Shown one piece after another: positions 26,425 to 36,179 of a DNA stretch of 64,000 nucleotides. The notes under the pieces are model-generated. The model was not told where the DNA came from. It worked only from the letters and a program-made list of their open reading frames with translations, and made no database searches. Numbering within the stretch: position 1 is the stretch's first letter; each line of letters begins with the position of its first letter. Made by a program: the position numbers and the translations under genes. The stretch is from Hirschia baltica ATCC 49814 (lineage in GTDB: Bacteria; Pseudomonadota; Alphaproteobacteria; Caulobacterales; Hyphomonadaceae). Location of the stretch: positions 2,604,001-2,668,000 of the forward strand of contig NC_012982.1 of the NCBI RefSeq assembly GCF_000023785.1. The letters run 5' to 3'.

Positions 26425-27933
26425 ATGTCTAATACGCAGATTCAGAAGATTGTCATCGTAGGCGGCGGTACTGCTGGTTGGATATCGGCTGCTGCACTCG
26501 CTAAGCTCCTCCCTCCATCAATCTCTGTGACTTTAATCGAATCAGACTCAATTGCCACAGTCGGAGTTGGCGAAGCCACCATACCGCAAATACGTCGTCT
26601 AAATGGTATGTTGGGGCTGAATGAAAATACGTTCTTAAAAGCCACCAAAGGCACAATAAAACTCGGCATTGAATTTTCTAACTGGGGCAAAATTGGAGAA
26701 AGCTACCTTCACACATTTGGCGATGTGGGCCTCAACCTTTCCAACCTCCAATTTCATCACTATTGGAAGCGCGCCCAAGAAGAAGGCAAACAAAGCTCTC
26801 TTTGGGATTACTCACTTCACCACAAAGTGGCCTACTCCAATAAGTTTGACCGATTAGAACGCATTGGGAAAACGGGAATGACAGGGCTATCCTATGCCTT
26901 TCATTTTGATGCTGGATTATATGCCCGCTTCCTTCGCAATTTTGCAGAAACGTCAGGTGTCACACGCATTGAAGGCTTCGTAAAACAAACAGTACTCAAT
27001 CCCCACACCGGCTTTATAGACCATGTAAAACTTGAAAACGGTACCCAAATTGAAGGTGATCTTTTTATTGATTGCTCCGGTTTTCGCGGCCTTTTAATAG
27101 ATAAAGCCTTAGGCGTTAGCTATCAGGACTGGACCCATTGGCTCCCCTGCAATCGCGCTATCGCAGTCCCTTCTCAAAGCACCCGTCCGCTCGTCCCTTA
27201 CACAAAATCCATTGCGCACACCGCAGGCTGGCAATGGTGCATTCCTCTACAGCACCGCACAGGTAATGGGCATGTCTATAGTGATCAATTCATGCAGGAT
27301 GAAACCGCCCTTGAAGTTCTATTGTCGAACTTGGACAGTACCCCCATAGCAGAACCCAACCATATCCGCTTCACCACCGGACGACGTGAGAAGTTTTGGC
27401 ACAAAAACTGTATTTCAATTGGCCTGTCGAGTGGCTTTCTAGAACCCTTGGAATCCACATCAATCCACCTCATCCAATCAAATATTTCCCGCTTAATTGA
27501 ATTATTGCCTACCAAAAAAATGGAGCCGGCCAACAGCAATGAATACAATCGCCAAGTCTCCAAAGAATATGAATTAATACGTGACTTTATAATCCTGCAT
27601 TACCATTGCACCCAGCGCGAGGACTCTGATTTTTGGCGCTATTGCAAAAATATGGATATTCCCGACAGTTTAAAACAAAAACTGGAGTTATTCTCTGCAA
27701 CAGGTCGCATCCATAAAGAACCAGAAGATTTGTTTAGAGAGGCAAGCTGGGTTCAGGTCATGATTGGCCAAGGCCTTATACCCCAATCCTATCACGCAAT
27801 GGCAGATAGGCTATCAACCGACCAATTAGAGAAATTCTTAGCCGATATTGACGCAATTATTGCGCAGGCTGAAGCTCAACTTCCAAGCCATGAAGACTTC
27901 CTAACACGCAATTGTCAGTTAGACTTACAATAA
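26425..27933 (+). CDS. tryptophan-halogenase-family flavoprotein (4)
   Basis: 502 residues. Motifs: IVGGGTAGWISAAALA near residue 11, GTIKLGIEFSNW with the catalytic-type Lys, GWQWCIPLQHRTGNGHVYSDQ as the W-x-W-x-I-P signature (Cys where paralogs have Arg or Lys), and SGFLEPLESTSIHLIQ with the Glu. It follows the receptor after a terminator and ends inside the 3' end of a convergent paralog, sharing 19 bp. It is equipped for flavin-dependent halogenation. The physiological substrate of receptor-linked members is, to my knowledge, not settled. Confidence 0.9.
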   Translation: MSNTQIQKIVIVGGGTAGWISAAALAKLLPPSISVTLIESDSIATVGVGEATIPQIRRLNGMLGLNENTFLKATKGTIKLGIEFSNWGKIGESYLHTFGDVGLNLSNLQFHHYWKRAQEEGKQSSLWDYSLHHKVAYSNKFDRLERIGKTGMTGLSYAFHFDAGLYARFLRNFAETSGVTRIEGFVKQTVLNPHTGFIDHVKLENGTQIEGDLFIDCSGFRGLLIDKALGVSYQDWTHWLPCNRAIAVPSQSTRPLVPYTKSIAHTAGWQWCIPLQHRTGNGHVYSDQFMQDETALEVLLSNLDSTPIAEPNHIRFTTGRREKFWHKNCISIGLSSGFLEPLESTSIHLIQSNISRLIELLPTKKMEPANSNEYNRQVSKEYELIRDFIILHYHCTQREDSDFWRYCKNMDIPDSLKQKLELFSATGRIHKEPEDLFREASWVQVMIGQGLIPQSYHAMADRLSTDQLEKFLADIDAIIAQAEAQLPSHEDFLTRNCQLDLQ

Positions 27934-29423
27934 TTTTCAACATAAGTGCGATGATCGGGCATCACTTTCAAAGCGCTTTGCATTGCCGCCTGCACTTGAG
28001 AAAAACGCTCCGACACCGGAACTTGCATCCGGTATGATGTGAGTGCCGGCGCTCGCTTGGGTTTAATTCCCTGCCCCAAATAGACTGCTATCCAGCTTGG
28101 ATTGTGAAACAACTCCCTTTCATCTGAAACCAAGATTCCGTTTTCACGAAACTGATCCATTTTATAGGCTAGTCGATCTGGAATCGGCATGTTCGCGCAA
28201 TATTGCCAAAATGACGTATCATCGCGCTCAGTTGCCTTGTAATGCAAAATCAGAAAATCACGAATGCGTTCGTATTCCGCAGAGGTCAGCGCATTATATT
28301 CGTCCGCCAATAAAGGAGACATATCCGCATTGGGAAAAAGCGCGAGCAAACGCATTATCCCATATTGAATGAGGTGCAAACTCGTTGATTCAAGTGGCTC
28401 CATAAAACCAGCAGATAGCCCAATCGCGACACAATTTTTGTTCCAAAACTTCTTTCGTCGTCCCGTCACAAATCGAAGATGGCGCGCACCGACCAACGCA
28501 TCCCCTTCTATTGATTTCATCAATTCGTCTTCAGCTAAATGCGGGTCAAGATGCTGGCTGGAGTAGACATAGCCATTACCCACCCTGTGCTGCAAAGGTA
28601 TCCTCCACTGCCAACCCGCAGCCTTAGCAGTCGACTTGGTATAGGCTAGCAAAGGCCCTTCAGCAGCATTGCAGGCTGCAGCCACGGCACGATCACACGG
28701 TAACCAGCGCGACCAATCCTCGTATCCTGTCTGCAACGCTTTTTCTATAAGAACACCATAAAAGCCAGTACAATCAATGTACAAGTCAGCCTCTATTGTC
28801 TCGCCGCTCTGCAATAATACTTTTTCAATATCACCCGTTTCGGCGCGCAATTCAACATTGACAACCTTCCCCTCAAGCCGCTCCACTCCTCGTAGCTCAC
28901 TATATTTCCGTAAGAAACGCGCATATAAATTCGCATCGAAATGATAAGCATAATCAAAGGTAGATTGTATTTTCCGCTTGTCCTTTTCTGGATGCTGAAA
29001 TTTACCCGCCTCCGACATTTTCCAAGCCATGGAAAATATGTCGATAGATTGGGAAATATTCCCCCTTATCGCTTCGCGCATCCAGTATTGATAAAATGGG
29101 GTTTGATCAAACTCAGCCCCATACTGCCCAAAAGGATGGAAGTAAGACTGATTTTTCCTAGCCCAATCGATAAATTCTATTCCCAGTTTAAACGTCGCAT
29201 TGGTTTCACGCATGAAACTAGCTTCATCTATACCCAATTGTGCATTGAAATATTTCACCGGTGGAATGGTCGCTTCACCCACACCCACCGTTCCAATCTC
29301 TTCGGACTCCACGAGTTTTATCTGACAACTTTTTTGAAGCGCATTAGATAATGCAGCCGCCGCCATCCAACCAGCTGACCCGCCGCCAATAATCGCTATC
29401 GTTTTTATCGGAGCTGCATTCAT
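27915..29423 (-). CDS. tryptophan-halogenase-family flavoprotein (5)
   Basis: 502 residues on the opposite strand. Motifs: IIGGGSAGWMAAAALS (Ser replaces the usual Thr in the FAD loop), ATFKLGIEFIDW, GWQWRIPLQHRVGNGYVYSSQ, and AGFMEPLESTSLHLIQ. All catalytic-type residues are present. It is transcribed divergently from the DUF6445-like gene. The 107-nt gap between them must hold both promoters. The convergent 19-bp overlap with flavoprotein 4 is the only contact with the receptor operon. Confidence 0.9.
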   Translation of the reverse strand: MNAAPIKTIAIIGGGSAGWMAAAALSNALQKSCQIKLVESEEIGTVGVGEATIPPVKYFNAQLGIDEASFMRETNATFKLGIEFIDWARKNQSYFHPFGQYGAEFDQTPFYQYWMREAIRGNISQSIDIFSMAWKMSEAGKFQHPEKDKRKIQSTFDYAYHFDANLYARFLRKYSELRGVERLEGKVVNVELRAETGDIEKVLLQSGETIEADLYIDCTGFYGVLIEKALQTGYEDWSRWLPCDRAVAAACNAAEGPLLAYTKSTAKAAGWQWRIPLQHRVGNGYVYSSQHLDPHLAEDELMKSIEGDALVGARHLRFVTGRRKKFWNKNCVAIGLSAGFMEPLESTSLHLIQYGIMRLLALFPNADMSPLLADEYNALTSAEYERIRDFLILHYKATERDDTSFWQYCANMPIPDRLAYKMDQFRENGILVSDERELFHNPSWIAVYLGQGIKPKRAPALTSYRMQVPVSERFSQVQAAMQSALKVMPDHRTYVENYCKSN

Positions 29424-29530
29424 CTTAAAGCCATCTTTCGTTTTAAGCTTTCCAATATGTATTATTTATCTATTTGAATGAAATCATTATTTTGTTCGCA
29501 AGCAGAATTGGACGTGCTATTAAATACATC

Positions 29531-30211
29531 ATGACTGATACGCGATTTGAAATCCACCGCTTTGGAAAAGAACAAAACCCCATAGTCGTTATCGACGATT
29601 TTTCTTCGTCCCCAGACACTTTATTAAAGACCGCGCATTCATCGCAGTATGGTCCTGGCGGACGACATTATCCTGGCTTACGTGCGCAAACATCTCCCGC
29701 TTACCTCCAAGATCAAGACACTCTCCTAAAGCACATTCTAGCTGACGTTTTTGCATTCAATTCTGGAGCACATTTCATCGAGTGCAATTATTCAATCGTA
29801 AATACACCGCCTGAAAAACTTACCCCAATTCAGCGTATCCCACACTTTGATGGGACAGATACAAACACGATCGCCCTACTTCACTATCTTTGCCCCGAAC
29901 AAGACGGCGGCACTGGTTTCTACCGACACAATTCCACAGGATTTGAACACCTATCCGCGGATAGATTGGGGATATATGACGCAAAACTCAAGCAAGATGT
30001 TGCAATTCACGGCCTACCCAATCCCGCCTATTTTAACCAATCAGATGCCATTTTCGAATGCATTGGCACGATCCCCGCAAAATTCAATCGTATGGTGATA
30101 TACAAAGGTATCAATCTTCACTCCGGCCTCATTAAACGCCCAGAAAACATCGGGCAACGCATTGAAAATGCACGCATTACCCTAAATACTTTCATGCAAG
30201 CACGGCACTAA
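29531..30211 (+). CDS. DUF6445-like putative Fe(II)/2-oxoglutarate oxygenase
   Basis: 226 residues from ATG 29531. An upstream in-frame ATG at 29474 lacks a ribosome site. The core resembles prolyl-hydroxylase-like double-stranded beta-helix proteins: RIPHFDGTDTN gives an H-x-D pair (H105, D107), NLHSGLI a distal His (H197), and a basic residue about 18 positions later (R215) could bind 2-oxoglutarate. Such proteins often sit beside halogenase-like genes in Caulobacterales glycan clusters (family knowledge, from memory). Whether it hydroxylates a peptide or small molecule is unknown. It ends 2 nt before the convergent amylase stop. Confidence 0.7.
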   Translation: MTDTRFEIHRFGKEQNPIVVIDDFSSSPDTLLKTAHSSQYGPGGRHYPGLRAQTSPAYLQDQDTLLKHILADVFAFNSGAHFIECNYSIVNTPPEKLTPIQRIPHFDGTDTNTIALLHYLCPEQDGGTGFYRHNSTGFEHLSADRLGIYDAKLKQDVAIHGLPNPAYFNQSDAIFECIGTIPAKFNRMVIYKGINLHSGLIKRPENIGQRIENARITLNTFMQARH

Positions 30212-30213
30212 AA

Positions 30214-31629
30214 CTATTGCATCTCCACACCAATAAGCACGCGATTTCGCCATGGCTCTAAAGACCATTCCTGCCCATTGGCAACTTCTACGAACTCACC
30301 ACTAAACGCATCCTTGTAAAGTCCAGGCATAATAGCGTCCTCAATCTCAACCTTTGCGGCCTCAGCTGACATGTTGAAAATGCCAATGACACGTGACGCT
30401 TCATTACGTCTTATAAATGCAAATATCTGAGATTTATTGTTATGCCTCAAGCCAACCATACGCGCACCGGATTTTCCGTTGTGCAACGCTGTTTGTTCTG
30501 TTTTCAGATCAATTAAACGTTTAAAAAGATTAGCTATTTCATGCGCCTGCCACGCAATTGGATCACGCTCAAAGAATGCAAGCATACGCTCATTAAAAGC
30601 TTCCTGACCGTTATAAATAAGCGGTATGCCTTCGCTCAGAAATGATAAAACAATCGCATTTTCATACGCATCACCATACATAATAGGCGCAGCTTCATCC
30701 CATGAATTTTGATCATGATTGGATGTATATAACATGCGGTAAGCATCATCAGGCCACAACCCTTGGTTCTCAAAATAATACCATTCAAATGCAGAAGCAT
30801 CCGCATCGCCATGTGCTATTTTCTGCATGGTTTCTTTCCAGCCCCACGCATAAGTCGCATCAAATGCCTTTGCATGCACATCGCGCTGCTCGTATTCGGC
30901 GAGCATAAATACAGGCTTAATCTTATCCAATTCCGTCCGCACTGTTTCCCAAAAATCTAGCGGCACCAACCCAGCCACATCGGCGCGAAAACCATCCACA
31001 CCGACATCCTCAACCCAATAGCGCATAGAGTCTGTCATGTATTTGCGCAGACCTGCTTGAGAATAGTCCAGATCGATAATATCGGACCAATTCACCCATG
31101 GTGTAGGCTCCAGCTCACCGCGCAAATCACGTTCGTACCACTCAGGGTGTTCGGTGACGAGGTGATTGTCCCACGCTGTATGATTCGCCACCCAATCTAA
31201 AATCACATGCATATCAAGCGCATGCGCTGCATCCACGAAAGCTTTCAAATCTTCAAGCGTGCCAAATTCAGGATTCACAGCACGATAGTCTTTCACTGCA
31301 TAGGGAGAACCAAGCTCCCCTTTCCGCTCAACCTCACCAATAGGGTGTATGGGCATCAGCCAAACGATATCAATCCCCATTTGCGCCAATCGCGGCAATT
31401 GCGCCTGCGCTGCTTTGAAACTTCCCTCCGGCGTGAATTGACGCGTATTGATCTGATAAATCACCGCGTCCCTTGTCCATTCTGGATGCTCAATCTGCAC
31501 ATAAGGTTTGGGTGTATAATCAGGCGCAGCAACATCCTGCGTCACCTGAAGCTCTTCTTGACCGCTTGTTTGATCTGAACACGCCATTGCGCAGACACTA
31601 AACGCCAATATCAACGCAGCCCGTATCAT
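30214..31629 (-). CDS. GH13 alpha-amylase family lipoprotein
   Basis: About 471 residues from ATG 31629, whose ATGA overlaps the stop of the upstream permease. An earlier in-frame start at 31719 would bury the signal sequence. The lipobox LAFSVCAMAC puts it on a membrane. GH13 regions in order: DIVWLMPIHP, VILDWVANHT, GFRADVAG (nucleophile Asp), FMLAEYE (acid/base Glu) and TSNHDQNSW (stabilising Asp). A short C-terminal beta domain ends the protein. It should cleave alpha-1,4-glucans outside the cytoplasm. It is cotranscribed after the permease gene on the minus strand, a typical maltodextrin-uptake pairing. Confidence 0.92.
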   Translation of the reverse strand: MIRAALILAFSVCAMACSDQTSGQEELQVTQDVAAPDYTPKPYVQIEHPEWTRDAVIYQINTRQFTPEGSFKAAQAQLPRLAQMGIDIVWLMPIHPIGEVERKGELGSPYAVKDYRAVNPEFGTLEDLKAFVDAAHALDMHVILDWVANHTAWDNHLVTEHPEWYERDLRGELEPTPWVNWSDIIDLDYSQAGLRKYMTDSMRYWVEDVGVDGFRADVAGLVPLDFWETVRTELDKIKPVFMLAEYEQRDVHAKAFDATYAWGWKETMQKIAHGDADASAFEWYYFENQGLWPDDAYRMLYTSNHDQNSWDEAAPIMYGDAYENAIVLSFLSEGIPLIYNGQEAFNERMLAFFERDPIAWQAHEIANLFKRLIDLKTEQTALHNGKSGARMVGLRHNNKSQIFAFIRRNEASRVIGIFNMSAEAAKVEIEDAIMPGLYKDAFSGEFVEVANGQEWSLEPWRNRVLIGVEMQ

Positions 31630-33176
31630 GACGCCACCTCTTCTTGCGAGGTCTTGGTAACAAACATCACTGCGATAGCTGCACAAGCAAATGAGGTCGC
31701 AGCAATCGCAAACGCCCATATGGGCTCATTGCTGAAAAATGTCCGGATCAAAAAGCCCAACAATGTCGCCGCTACAAGCTGAGGCACCACAATGAAAATA
31801 TTGAATACTCCCATATAGATACCCATTTTATTGCTAGGCACGGAACTCGCCAAAATCGCGTATGGTACCGACACAATCGCTGCCCACGCGATCCCGATCC
31901 CAATCATTGGCACAACCAGCATAGCCGGCGCTTTAAACAAAATAAGCCCAGCAAAACCTAGCGCACCACATGCCATACATACGGCGTGCAATTTGCGATT
32001 ATCCATTTTCGTCGCCAACCATATTATACCCAGCGCACCCGCAGCAGCGACTCCATTGCGAACAGCCCCCAGCAAGGCCCACCAGTTACCTGCCTCTTGA
32101 TATAGCGCGCTCTGCGCATTTGTGGCTCCATAATGAAAATCAGCGATTGCGGGCGTGCCGTAAATCCACATCGCAAATAACCCAAACCACGAAAAGAACT
32201 GAACCACAGCAAGTTGGCGCATAGCGAGCGGCATACGGAATAAATCGTTCACCACCTCCACATACCCATTGTGCACTTTGCGTTGCGCCGTCATTGCTCC
32301 TGCTACAAGCTGAATGATTCCAAAAACCGCAATCATTCCAGCAAGCACATAGAGGTCTTTTCCAAACTCAACATTCCCAAACCATTCAGGGCGCGCTTCT
32401 TGACGGCCAGTAAAGAAAAACACCCCCAGCAAACTACCAAGCACGAGCCAGATTAGACCGCCCTTATAAAAATATTGAGCTTGCTTATTCTCAACAGGCT
32501 CAGGCTCGCCCCCGCCTTCTTCACTGCGTTTTGCCTTTTCAAACGCTTCCATCTCTTCGGGTGAATACTCTTTGGTCGTCAAAACAGTCACTAAAACCGC
32601 AAGAAAGAGCGCTGCCCCCCCCACATAAAAAGCAATGTGAACCGTAAGCGGTATCTGTCCTTCTGGCGCAGTATTTTCAACACCCCATTGGGTCAACAAC
32701 CAAGGCAACGCCCCCGCTAGCACAGCCCCAATACCAATGAAAAAGCTCTGCATCGCATACCCCATTGTACGCTGACGACTAGGCAACATATCACCAACAA
32801 AAGCGCGCGTTGGCTCCATTGTAATATTTAAAGATGCATCAAGTATCCAAAGCACACCCGCCGCAATCCACAGATTGGGGCTGTTTGGCATCACAAATAA
32901 TGAGAGGCTCGCAAGTATTGCACCGATCATGAAGTAAGGACGACGGCGACCAAACCTTCCCCATGTCTTGTCTGATAAATGCCCAACAATTGGTTGTATC
33001 AACAACCCCGTTAGCGGGGCCGCAATCCACAAGATGGCCAGCGAGTCCATTTCCGCACCGAGGGTTTGGAAAATACGGCTCATATTACCGCTTTGCAGGT
33101 CAAATCCGATTTGAATCCCAAGGAATCCAAAACACATGTTCCAGATTTGGCCAAAACTTAAACTAGGCTTCTGCAT
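31626..33176 (-). CDS. MFS maltose/sugar permease (MalY/SLC45-like)
   Basis: A 516-residue inner-membrane transporter with about 12 hydrophobic segments and a longer cytoplasmic loop (EYSPEEMEAFEKAKRSEE) after TM6. The GPH/SLC45-type motif GHLSDKTWGRFGRRRPYF follows TM2, and the N-terminus LSFGQIWNMCFGFLGIQIGF is characteristic of this maltose/sucrose group. The start ATG 33176 has GGGAG close upstream. It should carry maltose or short maltodextrins into the cytoplasm for the glucosidase encoded at 38.3 kb. It overlaps the amylase gene by four nt. Confidence 0.9.
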   Translation of the reverse strand: MQKPSLSFGQIWNMCFGFLGIQIGFDLQSGNMSRIFQTLGAEMDSLAILWIAAPLTGLLIQPIVGHLSDKTWGRFGRRRPYFMIGAILASLSLFVMPNSPNLWIAAGVLWILDASLNITMEPTRAFVGDMLPSRQRTMGYAMQSFFIGIGAVLAGALPWLLTQWGVENTAPEGQIPLTVHIAFYVGGAALFLAVLVTVLTTKEYSPEEMEAFEKAKRSEEGGGEPEPVENKQAQYFYKGGLIWLVLGSLLGVFFFTGRQEARPEWFGNVEFGKDLYVLAGMIAVFGIIQLVAGAMTAQRKVHNGYVEVVNDLFRMPLAMRQLAVVQFFSWFGLFAMWIYGTPAIADFHYGATNAQSALYQEAGNWWALLGAVRNGVAAAGALGIIWLATKMDNRKLHAVCMACGALGFAGLILFKAPAMLVVPMIGIGIAWAAIVSVPYAILASSVPSNKMGIYMGVFNIFIVVPQLVAATLLGFLIRTFFSNEPIWAFAIAATSFACAAIAVMFVTKTSQEEVAS

Positions 33177-33245
33177 ACTCGCTCCCTCAGCGCTCCGGAA
33201 TTATTCAATCCGGTTTTGCCCCTTATTTACATTTAATGCTGCGCA

Positions 33246-36179
33246 CTATTTTCCCAAAAGAAAGACCAATGGATCTTCCAGCCTAGCTGCCCAACTTGCT
33301 TCGTTATGGTCTGCGCCATCATACATGTGGGATGCATAGTTTTCCGCGCCAAAACCACGCTTGGAAAAATAACCATCCATTCGCTTTTGGTATTCAGGAT
33401 AATGCGCATCCAAATTCAAGGTACCGTGATCAAACCAAAAGCGATGTCTGGATGCATCTATACCACCAGCATTCAAACTTTTTTGGATCGCTTTGATTGC
33501 CTTTTTAGGCTTCACACTTTTTGGATCAACAAGTGGCCAATGCGTAGAAAGTCCCGCTGCTGCACCAAACACATCTGGATATTGAGACACAGCATAAAGC
33601 GAGATTAACCCACCCATAGATGCCCCCATCACAAAAGTATTTTCTGCCCCGTCCAACACTCTAAATTCAGCGTCTATTTTAGGTTTCAGGTCTTCAACGA
33701 TAAAGGAAAGATAGTCATCTGAAAAAGGCGTTTGCGATTCATCTTTCCCTGCCAGCTTCAAATTTTCCAAAAATGCTTCCGGAGCATATTCACGCCAGCG
33801 TTCTTGCCCATGCTCAATAGCAACAATAATTGCAGGTCTCACCTTCTCCTCTGCAATTAATCTCGCGAGTGTTTCATCAACCTTCCACTCATCCCCTGTA
33901 ACCGCACGCCCTGGTTCAATTAAATTCTGCCCGTCATGCATATAAATTACAGGATAACGATCATCAGACGCATCATAGCCAGCAGGCACAAGCACTGTCA
34001 CATCACGTTCTGGAATATGTGGTGCACCAAGATTCTCTAGCACCACTTTTTTCATTGCAGGGACCGGCTTCAAAGACTCAATTTGAGCCGCCTCAACAGG
34101 CACAATACGAATTGCAAAACCGCCACCCGCAGCAAGCTTTAAACCAAGTTTTGTTTGAGACGTGACAATACGTTTCTCAATCGCAATATCATAAGGTGCA
34201 GTTTCCCAATTTGCTGAATCGCCATCTCTATAAATTTCAGCGCGATATGTGCGATTGGCATCCAAAAACGCAAAATCAAGCTTTACCTCACGCGCATTTT
34301 CGTCACTCACAGCACCGACATACCAATTTTCTGCGCCGCGCTCATGGCGCGCCATCACGACGAAATCACCAACCTCACCCGCTAATGCAATCGACTGCTC
34401 CCAATCCGTGGGTACATCTTTTATGAACTGAAACGCGTTTGGAAATTTCTTATAGTTTTCAGGCAAGTCTGCGGCCATTTGAATAGGACTATAAATCGTT
34501 ACATAGAGCGCCAATTGTTTGGCGAGTGTCGAGGGCACACGATTTTCATCATCTTCACCATTTGGCATGAGGTCAAAAATACCGGGTGTAAAATCAAAAG
34601 GCCCAGATAGCATCCGCGTAAAGGGTAATATCGCTTGATGTTCGGGTGGATTAGGCGGTGTGCCCCAAGCATTAAATTCCATCCCCCGCGCACCCTCGCG
34701 TGAAATCGCATTTGGGTATGTGCGACGCAATCCCGTATCTTTTACCGGCTCATGTGCATTCACAGCAATACCATGCTCATGCGCCCGTTTTAAAACATGC
34801 AAATCATGCACAACGCGCTCTTGGCTGGCGTGCCAAGTGTATCTTGGATGCCCTTCTGCATCTATGAATTTAAGATCGCTGCCATCAGCCACATAACCTG
34901 TCTTTACCGCAGGTATGCCATTCGCCTCATAAAGATCGAATGCCGCCTCAAGCTGGTTCTCATAATTGGTGATATTACCAGATGTCTCATGGTGCCCGAT
35001 TATGTGTACACCTCGCTCTTTAGCATAGGCGCTTAGCTCTGGCAGATTAAAGTCTGGATAGGCTTGGGTGAAACTAAATAAATCACCATTATTAAACCAG
35101 TCCCCATCCCATCCAATATTCCATCCTTCAACGAGAACCCCGCTAAAACCATTTTCTGCCGCAAAATCAATATAGGCCTTTGTGTTTTCAGTCGTAGCAC
35201 CGTGCTGTGGGCCGGACCCCCAAGTATATTTATTGATGTGCATCCCCCACCAAATACCAATATACTTGCCCGGCTTAAAATATGAAACATCACCTAACTT
35301 ATTCGGCTCATTCAAATTGAGATAAATATCTGATCCATTGATCAATCCAGCAGCATCATCCGCTATCTGAATAACACGCCAAGGTGTATCAAAAGCTCCC
35401 TCAACACGTACTTTTACACCATCATGACGCGGCGCAAGGTCTGCTTCCAGCACACCTGCCCTACGTTGATCTAACCACATGCCGGAATAATCAACCAGCG
35501 CAGCTTCATGAATAGCGACATGTGTATTTGAGTTAGGAAGTTTCAACGTAAATGGAGTATGCGCACGCTCCATTTCATTTAATGGTGTAGTGCGATAAAT
35601 ATACTCATAGCGATTAAATTCTCCAGCAGGTGTCCACCACGCAAGAGACGCAGGATCAAGACTAAATTCGGTCAACTCATCAACAATTGCCCGCGCGCCA
35701 GTATCTGGAACTTCATAGCGAAACCCTACACCGCCATCAAATACGCGTGCTCGTAAATTAAATTGCGGCGTTTGGTCTTTTGCTGAAAGTAGTGTCACCA
35801 GTACTTCAGAGTGCTTATCAACGACGAGCCGCTTTTCTCCCCATGGTTGTTCCCATGTTTCATCCGAGATATTTCGTGATACGTCGCCAATTATAAAATC
35901 AGTGTCCAAATCTTTACCGGACGCAAACCTCAACCCCAATCGAGACGGGGCCAGAACAACCTCACCGGATTTTGAAACCGAATAGATTAGTTTCCCATCT
36001 TGAATTTTAAGCTGAAATTCTATTCTTCCATCAGGTGAGACAAGCGCAACGCCATCACCCTGCTTGCGCTCAGTGACCGTGGCGACATCAGCCGACTGGC
36101 TCTGCGCAAACACAAATGGACCAGCGCCTAAGCAGGCAGCTAGCAGAACTATAGCCTTTGACCAGCTTGTCATATTCAT
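33246..36179 (-). CDS. GH97 alpha-glucosidase fused to a C-terminal esterase domain
   Basis: About 977 residues from ATG 36179 (GGGGAGAG upstream; an earlier in-frame start at 36239 is less likely), with a signal peptide ending GPFVFAQ. Residues about 30-680 are GH97 (SusB-like): the N-terminal beta-sandwich (VSPDGRIEFQLKIQDGKLIY), the barrel with GIWWGMHINKYTWG, GFSGVLVEGWNIGWDGDW and HHETSGNITNYENQ, and the C-terminal beta domain. Residues about 690-977 form an alpha/beta hydrolase of the enterochelin-esterase/EstD kind: VTVLVPAGYD, VIYMHDGQNL, the nucleophile in GASMGG and a late His in DGADHNE. GH97 enzymes are usually about 650-700 residues without this domain. The fusion could remove acyl groups from the glucan it cleaves (inference). 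Confidence 0.9.
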   Translation of the reverse strand: MNMTSWSKAIVLLAACLGAGPFVFAQSQSADVATVTERKQGDGVALVSPDGRIEFQLKIQDGKLIYSVSKSGEVVLAPSRLGLRFASGKDLDTDFIIGDVSRNISDETWEQPWGEKRLVVDKHSEVLVTLLSAKDQTPQFNLRARVFDGGVGFRYEVPDTGARAIVDELTEFSLDPASLAWWTPAGEFNRYEYIYRTTPLNEMERAHTPFTLKLPNSNTHVAIHEAALVDYSGMWLDQRRAGVLEADLAPRHDGVKVRVEGAFDTPWRVIQIADDAAGLINGSDIYLNLNEPNKLGDVSYFKPGKYIGIWWGMHINKYTWGSGPQHGATTENTKAYIDFAAENGFSGVLVEGWNIGWDGDWFNNGDLFSFTQAYPDFNLPELSAYAKERGVHIIGHHETSGNITNYENQLEAAFDLYEANGIPAVKTGYVADGSDLKFIDAEGHPRYTWHASQERVVHDLHVLKRAHEHGIAVNAHEPVKDTGLRRTYPNAISREGARGMEFNAWGTPPNPPEHQAILPFTRMLSGPFDFTPGIFDLMPNGEDDENRVPSTLAKQLALYVTIYSPIQMAADLPENYKKFPNAFQFIKDVPTDWEQSIALAGEVGDFVVMARHERGAENWYVGAVSDENAREVKLDFAFLDANRTYRAEIYRDGDSANWETAPYDIAIEKRIVTSQTKLGLKLAAGGGFAIRIVPVEAAQIESLKPVPAMKKVVLENLGAPHIPERDVTVLVPAGYDASDDRYPVIYMHDGQNLIEPGRAVTGDEWKVDETLARLIAEEKVRPAIIVAIEHGQERWREYAPEAFLENLKLAGKDESQTPFSDDYLSFIVEDLKPKIDAEFRVLDGAENTFVMGASMGGLISLYAVSQYPDVFGAAAGLSTHWPLVDPKSVKPKKAIKAIQKSLNAGGIDASRHRFWFDHGTLNLDAHYPEYQKRMDGYFSKRGFGAENYASHMYDGADHNEASWAARLEDPLVFLLGK

